From assembly GCA_018056215.1 (NCBI GenBank), contig JAGPGB010000009.1, forward strand, positions 1-15,490: DNA of 15,490 bases, written 5' to 3'. This DNA comes from Bacteroidales bacterium. Lineage in GTDB: Bacteria; Bacteroidota; Bacteroidia; Bacteroidales; DTU049. This document shows, one piece after another, positions 1 to 6,364 of this stretch. Position 1 is the stretch's first letter; every line of letters begins with the position of its first letter. The notes under the pieces are model-generated. The model saw only the letters and a program-made list of their open reading frames with translations. It searched no databases and was not told where the DNA came from. The position numbers were made by a program, and so were the translations under genes.

Positions 1-23
1 ATAAACCCTTAAAAAAAATATAT

Positions 24-386
24 ATGGCAGAAGAAAAAATTTATTTTGATGAAGGTGATGTAAAAGTTACTAATGCTCGTTTTTTAACCTATGGTAAAAT
101 GCATTCTATGGGTAATGTAACATCAGTAGCTAAATACATTGTAAAACCTAAAAGAACTGGTCCGATTATCTTAGGTATTATCGGATTAGTATGTTTTGCA
201 TTTCAATGGGTTCTAGCAATAATATTATTAGCTGGAGCCGTACTATGGTGGATAATGCAAAAAAACAAGTACATAATTAGCCTTGCAAGTGCTTCAGGAA
301 GTGAAGAAGCATTAACAAGTAAAGATGAAGCTTATATAGACAGAATTGTCAATGCACTAAATGAAGCTATTGCTGAGAGAGGCTAA
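24..386 (+). CDS. DUF6232-like small membrane protein
   Basis: This is a 120-residue protein of unknown function. The N-terminal ~40 residues are soluble and carry a 'VKVTNARF' strand and a 'MGNVTSVAKY' stretch, which I associate with the DUF6232 family (short domain, two membrane helices, short tail). Residues ~46-78 form a hydrophobic hairpin that should be two closely spaced membrane helices, with the lysine- and arginine-containing segment just before it (KPKR, 41-44). The C-terminal ~35 residues (EEALTSKDEAYIDRIVNALNEAI) look like an amphipathic helix. The protein therefore probably sits in the inner membrane with both ends cytoplasmic. It is a single gene followed by a strong terminator, so it is not obviously co-transcribed with the AAA+ gene downstream. 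The family call comes from memory of the motif; I assign no activity. Confidence 0.7.
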   Translation: MAEEKIYFDEGDVKVTNARFLTYGKMHSMGNVTSVAKYIVKPKRTGPIILGIIGLVCFAFQWVLAIILLAGAVLWWIMQKNKYIISLASASGSEEALTSKDEAYIDRIVNALNEAIAERG

Positions 387-408
387 AAATTAACATTAAA
401 AAAAATCT

Positions 409-442
409 AAAAAACCTGTCGATATATTGGCAGGTTTTTTTT
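409..442 (+). terminator. Rho-independent terminator after the DUF6232-like gene
   Basis: An A-run and CCTGTC (to 420) pair with GGCAGG (429-434) and its T-run, around an 8-base loop (GATATATT). The stem is about 12 bp including the A:T extension and is followed by T residues. The flanking A-run could make it bidirectional. Confidence 0.85.
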
Positions 443-464
443 CTAAAAAAATAAATCATAATAT

Positions 465-1154
465 ATGAGTGGACAAAACTTTTTATTTTCAAAAAAATTC
501 CCAGAAGAACAAATCAATGATATCTGGAGACAAGGAGCTTTTATAAATCGTTTAGCATATGGAGAGAATAAATGGATATTAGTATATGATAATGATAGCA
601 AATATTTAGATCAAAAATGGAGTACTAGATTAGATTTTCCAGAAGAAGTAATAACAAATGGATGGGAAGACAATTTTGATATTAGCAATATAGGATTTGG
701 TGAAGGAGTATGGTATGTTGTAATGTCAACAAATACAGGAATATCTGATCAAAAATGGTTAACAAAACAAGATTTTCCATCAAATGAGATTAAAGATTAC
801 TTAAAATCAGGAGATACTATTATCCATCTATCATATGAAAATGATAGATGGATAATAGTATTTGGAAAGTCAAATAATTTAGGAAAACAAATTTTTGGGT
901 TATATAGCGAATTCCCTTCAAAAACAATAAAAGATTACTGGTCTAAAGGCTACTTTATTACATCAATATGTCCTTCAAACAATAAATGGGGTCTAGTAAT
1001 GAGTCAAATTGCTCCCTATGAAAATCAATTTTATATTTTAGATTATAATTTCCCAGAAGCAGATGTTAGAGAAAAATTAAATGAAGGTTATGAAATTACA
1101 AATGTTTGCTATGGCAATGGCATGTGGTTAATATTAATGTCTATACCGATAATG
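465..1154 (+). repeat. Five in-frame 138-bp coding repeats (46-residue units)
   Basis: The 5' part of the large AAA+ gene encodes five successive units of 46 residues. Each has an FP motif, a mid-unit aromatic/Gly pair and a Trp followed by a hydrophobic strand (ILV, YVVMS, IIVF, GLVMS, LILMS). The Trp codons recur every 138 bases with no indel. DNA conservation between units is low, so the duplication is old and the repeat is kept at the protein level. Confidence 0.8.
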
Positions 1155-3473
1155 ATAAATACCTATCATGATAGTGATGAAGAAGGAACTTATGATCCAT
1201 CAAAAGAAAATGATGAAATAGAAAATATACAACAAATAGATCCTAAAGCTCAAAGGTTATTCACTACTGGCATGGAGTATTTTAATAAAAAAAATTATTC
1301 TAAAGCAATAGAATATTTTGAAAATGCACTTAAAATAAATCCAGAATTTGCTTCTGCAATTAATGGTATAGGTGCTGCATGGTCTTGGCTTGGTGATAGT
1401 GATAAAGAATTAGAATATTACAAAAAAGCATATAGAATAGATAAAACCAATCCTACTATTTTTTCTAATTTAGTTTTTTGTTTATATGATTTAAATAAAT
1501 TTGATGAACTATTAGAAATAGCTAAAAATTGTTCTCAGAAAACTATTAATAATGTTACTAATTCTTCTGTATTTTATTATTTAGGCAAAGTGTTATTAGA
1601 TAATAAACTAGCTGATGAAGCAATTGATTTTTTTAATAAAGCATTAAAATTAGACCCTGACGAGGAACTATTCAAAGATTCTATCAAAGAGGCAGAAACT
1701 GTTAAAAATACTATAATACCTCAAAATACATCACAAAATAATGAAAATATTGAAGAAAAATCTTTAGATGAGTTGATGGCAGAACTCAACAAACTTGTTG
1801 GATTATCTAATATAAAAGAAGACATAAATAATTTAATGAAATATATAAAAATAGAGAAAATGCGCAGAGATAGGGGTATGAGTTCTAATCCAATATCTCT
1901 TCATGCAGTTTTTCAAGGACCTCCAGGTACAGGCAAAACAACCGTTGCTAGACTTTTGGGTAAAATATACAAATCATTAGGATTATTATCTAAAGGAAAT
2001 TTAATTGAAGTAGATCGTTCTCAATTAGTAGGTGAATATATTGGGCAAACAGCTATTAAAACAAATAAAGTTATTGATAGTGCTATAGATGGTATACTTT
2101 TTATCGATGAAGCATACACATTAATGCCAGAAAATGGTGGGAATGATTTTGGCAAAGAAGCTATAGATACTTTATTAAAAAGAATGGAAGACCTAAGGGA
2201 TAGAATGGTGGTTATTATTGCTGGATACCCTAATGAAATGAATAAATTAATTTTATCTAATCCTGGTTTGCAATCTAGGTTTACCAGATATTTTTCTTTT
2301 AAAGATTACACACCTGAAGAATTATTGGAAATTTTTAACAGAATTGTTCAAGTTTCTAATTTTCAAATAACTAATGAAGCTAAAGAAAAAGTAGCAAAAT
2401 ATTTAGATTATGTTTATAAATCGAGAACTGATACTTTTGGCAATGCTAGATTAGTGAGAAATCTTTTTGAAGAAATCGTCCAATATCAATCTGCTAGATT
2501 AGCAGAAATGGATAATATAAGCGATCAAGATCTTTGCACAATAGATATAGTGGATATTAATAATGCTATAGATGATGAATTTAAAGAAGAAATTTCAGAA
2601 AATATAGAAGATATAATGTCTGAATTAAATGAACTAATTGGATTGGATGATATTAAAAAAGATGTTGAACAACTTTTAAATTATATTAGAGTAGAAAAAT
2701 TAAGATCTGATCATGGTTTAGCAACACAAAATTTAAGTTTACATGCAGTTTTTCAAGGTCCGCCAGGTACTGGTAAAACAACAGTCGCTAGATTAATAGG
2801 TCGCATATATAAATCTCTAGGTTTATTACCTAAAGGACACGTAGTAGAAGTATCTCGTAACGACCTCGTAGGTGAATATATCGGCCAAACTGGTCCTAAA
2901 ACTGATAAGGTCATCGATTTAGCCATGCACGGAATACTATTTATAGATGAAGCATATTCTTTAAATCCACCTAATAGTGGCAATGATTTTGGTAAAGAAG
3001 CATTAGAAACTCTACTCAAAAGAATGGAAGATGATAGAGGTAAATTTGTGGTTATTTTAGCAGGATATCCTGATGAAATGAAAGAATTAATAGAAACTAA
3101 TCCTGGTTTGAAATCAAGATTTAATAGGTATTTTAACTTCGTAGATTACAAACCCGATGAGTTAATGGACATTTTTGATGGATTTATCAAAAAAAGATCT
3201 ATGACATTAGAACCTGATGCTGAGCAATTACTTATAAGCTATTTCATAGATTCTTACGAAAATAAAGATAAACATTTCGGTAATGGTAGATTTGTAAGAA
3301 ATATTTTTGAAAAAATTCTTCAAACTCAAAGTGATAGAATAGCTAAATTAGATAATATAACTTCTAATGACCTTATTTTAATTACTAAAGAAGATATTCA
3401 AAATGTAGTCAATACTACAAACCCAAATAAACCTCATGAAAGAAATACATTGGGCTTTAAACCAAAAAACTGA
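465..3473 (+). CDS. DUF7477-like repeat / TPR / tandem CbbX-type AAA+ ATPase fusion
   Basis: This 1002-residue multidomain protein has no signal peptide, so it is probably cytoplasmic. Residues ~8-228 contain five repeats of the form FP..I...W..G..I....YG...W.vvMS. Their key tryptophans are W37, W83, W129, W175 and W221, exactly 46 residues apart. The pattern resembles DUF7477, found for example C-terminal to plant casein-kinase-I-like proteins. An acidic linker (~232-260) leads to TPR-like helical repeats (~262-402). Two AAA+ domains of the CbbX/SpoVK/EccA type follow: Walker A GPPGTGKT at 485-492 and 765-772, Walker B ILFIDEA at 544-550 and 824-830, likely arginine finger SRF (R605, R885), and sensor-2 GN.R..RN (R662, R942). 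All motifs are present in both copies. By family knowledge such ATPases remodel protein partners (Rubisco for CbbX, type VII secretion for EccA); the partner here is unknown. No Shine-Dalgarno sequence is seen; the start is the first ATG after the terminator. Confidence 0.85.
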   Translation: MSGQNFLFSKKFPEEQINDIWRQGAFINRLAYGENKWILVYDNDSKYLDQKWSTRLDFPEEVITNGWEDNFDISNIGFGEGVWYVVMSTNTGISDQKWLTKQDFPSNEIKDYLKSGDTIIHLSYENDRWIIVFGKSNNLGKQIFGLYSEFPSKTIKDYWSKGYFITSICPSNNKWGLVMSQIAPYENQFYILDYNFPEADVREKLNEGYEITNVCYGNGMWLILMSIPIMINTYHDSDEEGTYDPSKENDEIENIQQIDPKAQRLFTTGMEYFNKKNYSKAIEYFENALKINPEFASAINGIGAAWSWLGDSDKELEYYKKAYRIDKTNPTIFSNLVFCLYDLNKFDELLEIAKNCSQKTINNVTNSSVFYYLGKVLLDNKLADEAIDFFNKALKLDPDEELFKDSIKEAETVKNTIIPQNTSQNNENIEEKSLDELMAELNKLVGLSNIKEDINNLMKYIKIEKMRRDRGMSSNPISLHAVFQGPPGTGKTTVARLLGKIYKSLGLLSKGNLIEVDRSQLVGEYIGQTAIKTNKVIDSAIDGILFIDEAYTLMPENGGNDFGKEAIDTLLKRMEDLRDRMVVIIAGYPNEMNKLILSNPGLQSRFTRYFSFKDYTPEELLEIFNRIVQVSNFQITNEAKEKVAKYLDYVYKSRTDTFGNARLVRNLFEEIVQYQSARLAEMDNISDQDLCTIDIVDINNAIDDEFKEEISENIEDIMSELNELIGLDDIKKDVEQLLNYIRVEKLRSDHGLATQNLSLHAVFQGPPGTGKTTVARLIGRIYKSLGLLPKGHVVEVSRNDLVGEYIGQTGPKTDKVIDLAMHGILFIDEAYSLNPPNSGNDFGKEALETLLKRMEDDRGKFVVILAGYPDEMKELIETNPGLKSRFNRYFNFVDYKPDELMDIFDGFIKKRSMTLEPDAEQLLISYFIDSYENKDKHFGNGRFVRNIFEKILQTQSDRIAKLDNITSNDLILITKEDIQNVVNTTNPNKPHERNTLGFKPKN

Positions 3474-3509
3474 TATTTTTTATTTATCTCTTGTTTCCTT
3501 ATTCTTTAT

Positions 3510-3517
3510 TAATTTTG
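3510..3517 (+). promoter_or_regulatory. Candidate -7 box (TAATTTTG) upstream of panC
   Basis: A perfect match to the Bacteroidota TAnnTTTG box, 19 bases before the panC ATG. A TTG at 3491-3493 lies 16 bases further upstream and could be a weak -33 element. The last bases of the box overlap an 18-bp palindrome. Confidence 0.5.
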
Positions 3518-3532
3518 AAAATTAATTTTCAA
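3515..3532. promoter_or_regulatory. 18-bp perfect palindrome in the panC leader
   Basis: TTGAAAATTAATTTTCAA is its own reverse complement. It starts within the candidate -7 box and ends four bases before the panC ATG. Its position would suit an operator, but AT-rich palindromes also occur by chance, so the regulatory role is inference. Confidence 0.3.
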
Positions 3533-3536
3533 GATT

Positions 3537-4367
3537 ATGAAAGTATTTACAAAAATAAAAGAGCTACAGGAATATTTAGCAGATCAAAAACATCCAATAG
3601 GACTAGTACCTACCATGGGAGCACTACATCAGGGACATTTATCTTTGATAGAACATTCTAAAAAAGAAAATGCTACCACAGTAGTTAGTATTTTCGTAAA
3701 TCCAGTGCAATTCAATGATAAAAAGGATTTTGATAAATATCCTCGTTTATTGGATGATGATCTTAACCTTTTAGAAACTTATAATTGTGATGTAGTCTTC
3801 GCCCCAAGTGTAGATGAGATGTATCCAGAGCCACCAAAAGAGAGCTATGATTTTGGTTATTTAGACAAAATCTTAGAGGGTGCATACAGACCTGGACATT
3901 TCAATGGTGTAGCTATTGTGGTTAATAGATTATTCCATATTATTAAGCCAGATAGAGCATATTTCGGTAAAAAAGATTACCAGCAATACGTAATAATTAA
4001 AGAGTTAGTAAAACAACAAAATTTACCTATAGAGATAATCGCAGTTTCAATATTGAGAGAGCCAAATGGCTTAGCTATGAGTAGTCGCAATCTTAGACTT
4101 AGTGAAAATGAATTAAAACTAGCCCCAGAAATATATAAAGCTCTTCTATTAGCCAAAAATTTGGCTTATAAAAAATCTATTAACGAAGTGAAACAAGCTG
4201 TGATAGACCATCTAAGTCAATTTCCAGATTTCAAAATAGAATATGTAGAAATCGTAAATGCTGATACTCTAAAAACCATAAATGATTGGAATGAAGGTAA
4301 ATCAATTATTTTGATAGCAACGTGGCTGGGCGATGTGAGGTTGATAGATAATATGGAATTATTTTAA
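3537..4367 (+). CDS. panC: Pantothenate synthetase
   Basis: This enzyme joins pantoate and beta-alanine with ATP to make pantothenate, the precursor of coenzyme A, in the cytoplasm. The 276-residue length is normal for the family. All signature blocks are visible: PTMGALHQGHLSLI (residues 25-38, the HIGH-like nucleotide motif with H31 and H34), FVNPVQF (53-59, Q58 binds pantoate), RPGHFNGV (118-125), PDRAYFGKKDYQQ (138-150) and REPNGLAMSSRN (174-185, the KMSKS-like loop). In the last block the usual Asp before Gly is Asn177, a small change next to an intact MSSRN. The gene stands alone with its own candidate promoter. No clear hairpin terminator follows; a fold-back element begins about 20 bases after the stop. 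Confidence 0.97.
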   Translation: MKVFTKIKELQEYLADQKHPIGLVPTMGALHQGHLSLIEHSKKENATTVVSIFVNPVQFNDKKDFDKYPRLLDDDLNLLETYNCDVVFAPSVDEMYPEPPKESYDFGYLDKILEGAYRPGHFNGVAIVVNRLFHIIKPDRAYFGKKDYQQYVIIKELVKQQNLPIEIIAVSILREPNGLAMSSRNLRLSENELKLAPEIYKALLLAKNLAYKKSINEVKQAVIDHLSQFPDFKIEYVEIVNADTLKTINDWNEGKSIILIATWLGDVRLIDNMELF

Positions 4368-4450
4368 GAATATAATTTATATAATTAGGCGTTTAATAAA
4401 TAACTAAATTATTAGTATTAATGTAATAGTAATAACGTTTTAATTATATT

Positions 4451-4481
4451 TTACTTTTTTGTCAACTACACAAAAAAGTAA
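4451..4481. repeat. Perfect 11-bp hairpin inside the fold-back element
   Basis: TTACTTTTTTG pairs with CAAAAAAGTAA around a 9-base loop. It is followed by ACAAAAAAAGTC, a sequence style I recognise from recurrent intergenic repeats in many bacterial genomes. It could also slow or end transcription from panC, since no other hairpin follows that gene. Confidence 0.55.
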
Positions 4482-4489
4482 CAAAAAAA

Positions 4490-4638
4490 GTCTCCGCTGG
4501 GGAAATGATTTGATAAAACATACGCAATCATCCATTGGGGTTTACAAACTCGCAAGCTAAAGCTTGCTTGAGACAGTGTAAAACCTTTTGCCCTAAACGG
4601 CTTGCTTGTTTTATAGCAAATCATTTCCCAATGCGGAC
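4490..4638. repeat. Imperfect inverted repeat with ~31-base arms
   Basis: The left arm (4490-4520) contains GGGAAATGATTTG followed by ATAAAACA. The right arm (4607-4638) contains TGTTTTAT, AG and CAAATCATTTCCC. Thirteen bases pair perfectly, a two-base bulge follows, then eight more pair; the outer GTC..CCGC/GCGGAC bases also pair with small gaps. The arms enclose the nested 4552-4567 hairpin. Confidence 0.6.
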
Positions 4639-4713
4639 AGGAAGAGATAAAAATCGATATCAGCGTTTTACATTATTACAAAAAAATTTTTTAGCCAAAT
4701 TTATTATCTAAAC
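4616..4713 (+). repeat. Direct repeat, copy 1 (~98 bp)
   Basis: It starts at GCAAATCATTTCCC and ends at TTATTATCTAAAC, near the right end of the fold-back element. It matches 4810-4908 almost throughout, differing by G/A in AATC(G/A)ATATC, by one base in an A-run and by C/A in AGC(C/A)AAATT. Confidence 0.9.
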
Positions 4714-4809
4714 GCCTATTTAAATTCTTTTTTATAAAATCTATCTTTTCTAACTATGAAAAAAAATCATATTTTATCAACAAGGATGTTGACGGTACAT
4801 CGTTTTGGT

Positions 4810-4908
4810 GCAAATCATTTCCCAATGCGGACAGGAAGAGATAAAAATCAATATCAGCGTTTTACATTATTACAAAAAAAATTTTTTAGCAAAATTTATT
4901 ATCTAAAC
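4810..4908 (+). repeat. Direct repeat, copy 2 (~99 bp)
   Basis: This near-identical copy of 4616-4713 lies 194 bases downstream. Similarity ends just before the GCCTA of the element's terminal repeat, so this copy lacks the outer end. The 91 bases between the fold-back element and this copy (4719-4809) show no recognisable gene or structure beyond a small CAACA/TGTTG hairpin. Confidence 0.9.
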
Positions 4909-4959
4909 TTTCATATCAAAAAAAATGAAAAAAAATTTTTTTTATTTAAAAAATTTTTA

Positions 4960-4967
4960 TAATTTTG
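4960..4967 (+). promoter_or_regulatory. Candidate -7 box (TAATTTTG) for the lipoprotein gene
   Basis: A perfect TAnnTTTG match 24 bases before the ATG at 4992. It is downstream of both repeat copies, so the lipoprotein appears to have its own promoter. No good -33 TTG is visible in the preceding A/T runs. Confidence 0.55.
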
Positions 4968-4991
4968 CACGTCAAACCATAAAAAATTAAA

Positions 4992-5294
4992 ATGGATATG
5001 AAAAATTTAGTAGTAGTAGCATTAGTTGCAGGTATGATGGTATTAGCATCATGCGGAAATGCACAGAAAAAAGCTGAACAAGCAAAATTAGACAGTGCAC
5101 GTATAGCAGATAGCATTGCAAAAGTAAAAGCTGATAGCGCACGCGTAGCTGATAGTTTAGCTCAAATCGAGCAAGCAAAACAAGACAGCATTGCTCAAGC
5201 AGAAGCAGCTGCAGCTAATCAAAAACCAACAACACAAAAACCAGCAACTCAAACCCAAACTCAACAAGTAAAAGCTGGTCAAGGTAAAGGCTAA
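4992..5294 (+). CDS. Small Asp/Ser/Ala-rich lipoprotein
   Basis: This 100-residue protein has a type II signal peptide: hydrophobic MKNLVVVALVAGMMVLASC with lipobox L-A-S-C, so the lipidated residue should be Cys21. Residues ~29-71 are a predicted helical or coiled region built from 14-residue units (DSARIADSIAKVKA, then DSARVADSLAQIEQ, then a shorter AKQDSIAQAE). The tail (~76-100) is rich in Gln, Thr, Pro and Lys and probably disordered. Similar short lipoproteins are frequent in Bacteroidota and have no known enzymatic role; a structural or envelope-spacer role is a guess. An in-frame ATG two codons later (4998) would give the more usual MKN start. A bidirectional terminator follows. Confidence 0.8.
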   Translation: MDMKNLVVVALVAGMMVLASCGNAQKKAEQAKLDSARIADSIAKVKADSARVADSLAQIEQAKQDSIAQAEAAAANQKPTTQKPATQTQTQQVKAGQGKG

Positions 5295-5314
5295 GAATTT
5301 TCTTAAAAAAAAAT

Positions 5315-5347
5315 AAAAAAGCCACTCATTATGAGTGGCTTTTTTTT
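5315..5347. terminator. Bidirectional terminator between convergent genes
   Basis: AAAAAAGCCACTCA pairs with TGAGTGGCTTTTTT around a three-base loop (TTA). The G/C-containing stem is 8 bp, extended by A:T pairs with U-runs in both directions. It ends the lipoprotein transcript and overlaps the stop codon of the minus-strand dihydrouridine synthase gene (5346-5348), so it can serve both. Confidence 0.9.
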
Positions 5348-6326
5348 ATACTTTTTCTTCAATATTTTTTATATCATTAAAAATGGAATAAATTTCTTCC
5401 AGACTTGTTGCTTCTAATAATGCGACACGATATTGTTTTATATTTATAATACCCTTAAAATAACTTTTAAAAAATTTTCTCATTTCAATAATAGCCACTT
5501 TCTCATTTTTCATTGCCGCGAGTTCATTTAGATGCTTTTGGCATATTGCTAATCGCTCATTAATACTTATTTGTTTTGGTATAGTGTTTTTTATGAAAAA
5601 ATCATTACAATCTTTAAAGATCCAAGGATTGCCAATAGCAGCTCTACCTATCATCACACCATCCACACCATAGTCTTCAAATAAAAGTTTTGCTTTCTGA
5701 GGATTATCTATGTCCCCATTTGCTATAAGGGGAATAGAAAAAGAAGAATCAGATTTTAATTTTAAAAAATAATCCCAATCAGCCTCACCAGAATAAAGTT
5801 GTCTCCTAGTACGCGCATGTAAAGTGAGAGCAGCGATGCCACAATCTTGCAATTCACGTGCGATCTTATCAATAATGATTGAATTTTCATCCCATCCCAA
5901 TCTGGTTTTAACTGTTACAGGTACATTTACATTTTTAACAACATTTTTAGTGATTTCTAACATTAATTCAGGATTTTTTAATAAAGCGGCTCCAGCTCCT
6001 TTAGAAACAATTTTTTTCATAGGACAACCAAAATTCAAATCTATAATATCCGCACCTGCATATTCTACCAATTTAGCTGCTTCTCCCATTATATCTGGAT
6101 CATTACCAAATATTTGAACTACAAAAGGATACTCATCTTCATTTTTACTAATTTTATCAAAGCTAACCTTTACATTTCTAATGATTGCATCAGCAGAAAC
6201 GAATTCAGAATATGTAAGAGTAGCTCCCATTTCTTTACAAATTTTTCTAAACACCTTATCAGTAATGCCATCCATCGGCGCTAAAATTATTGGATATTTA
6301 CCAAGGTCAAACTTCCTTATTTGCAT
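5346..6326 (-). CDS. dusB: tRNA-dihydrouridine synthase (DusB/NifR3 family)
   Basis: This FMN enzyme reduces uridine to dihydrouridine in the D-loop of tRNA with NAD(P)H. The 326-residue length fits the family. Blocks seen: APMDGITDKVFR (16-27, FMN site), QIFGNDP (71-77), DLNFGCPMKKIVSKGAGAALL (97-116) with the catalytic Cys101, VPVTVKTRLGW (135-145, K140), LTLHARTRRQ (167-176, H170), PLIANGDI (199-206) and GVDGVMIGRAAIGNPW (220-235, phosphate-binding). The NFGCP and IGRAAIGNPW forms favour DusB over DusA or DusC; the exact subfamily is a little less sure than the enzyme class. The gene is convergent with the lipoprotein gene and divergent from the CPBP protease gene across only 38 bases. Confidence 0.92.
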   Translation of the reverse strand: MQIRKFDLGKYPIILAPMDGITDKVFRKICKEMGATLTYSEFVSADAIIRNVKVSFDKISKNEDEYPFVVQIFGNDPDIMGEAAKLVEYAGADIIDLNFGCPMKKIVSKGAGAALLKNPELMLEITKNVVKNVNVPVTVKTRLGWDENSIIIDKIARELQDCGIAALTLHARTRRQLYSGEADWDYFLKLKSDSSFSIPLIANGDIDNPQKAKLLFEDYGVDGVMIGRAAIGNPWIFKDCNDFFIKNTIPKQISINERLAICQKHLNELAAMKNEKVAIIEMRKFFKSYFKGIINIKQYRVALLEATSLEEIYSIFNDIKNIEEKV

Positions 6327-6336
6327 AGTTTTTTAT

Positions 6337-6344
6337 TAATTTTG
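6337..6344 (+). promoter_or_regulatory. Candidate -7 box (TAATTTTG) for the CPBP-aroD unit
   Basis: A perfect TAnnTTTG match 20 bases before the ATG at 6365, inside the 38-base divergent intergenic region. Confidence 0.5.
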
Positions 6345-6350
6345 CAATAG

Positions 6351-6358
6351 TAAAATTA
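6351..6358 (-). promoter_or_regulatory. Candidate -7 box (TAATTTTA) for dusB
   Basis: Read on the minus strand, TAATTTTA matches 7 of 8 positions of the Bacteroidota box and lies 24 bases before the dusB ATG. It is upstream of the plus-strand box, so the two candidate promoters overlap. Confidence 0.35.
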
Positions 6359-6364
6359 ATAAAA

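Larger units (their letters stand above)
4386..4718. repeat. Long fold-back (MITE-like) intergenic element
   Basis: The ends are inverted copies of a 10-mer: TAGGCGTTTA at 4386-4395 and TAAACGCCTA at 4709-4718. The ~60 bases inside each end are also imperfectly complementary (AACGTT/ATTAC blocks on the left against CGTTTTACATTATTAC on the right). Internally there is a perfect 11-bp hairpin (4451-4481), imperfect arms of ~31 bases (4490-4520 against 4607-4638) and a 7-bp GCAAGCT/AGCTTGC hairpin (4552-4567). If the outer TA pairs are target duplications, the core is 4388-4716, about 329 bp. It has no coding capacity. It resembles a non-autonomous element that relied on a Tc1/mariner-IS630-type transposase; that assignment is inference from the TA flanks. 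Confidence 0.5.

Noticed and set aside
2753..3019. Minus-strand open frame opposite the second AAA+ domain
   Set aside because: It is antisense to the conserved Walker A/B region, and its sequence is explained by the plus-strand protein.
4616..4908. CRISPR array
   Set aside because: There are only two copies of a long (98-base) repeat with a single 96-base gap, no cas genes, and the repeat overlaps a fold-back element.
4756..4962. Plus-strand open frame of 68 codons between panC and the lipoprotein
   Set aside because: Most of it is the second copy of the 98-base non-coding repeat plus A/T runs; the first repeat copy has no matching gene, and the composition is not protein-like.
4368..4991. 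tRNA or structured RNA gene in the long intergenic region
   Set aside because: The hairpins do not form a cloverleaf, no TTC-type T-arm or CCA-like end is visible, and the structure is better explained as an inverted-repeat element.
4987..5178. Minus-strand open frame opposite the lipoprotein
   Set aside because: The plus strand encodes a lipobox and regular repeats; the Leu-rich antisense product is the mirror of those repeated codons.
5824..6117. Plus-strand open frame inside dusB
   Set aside because: It is antisense to highly conserved dihydrouridine synthase motifs.
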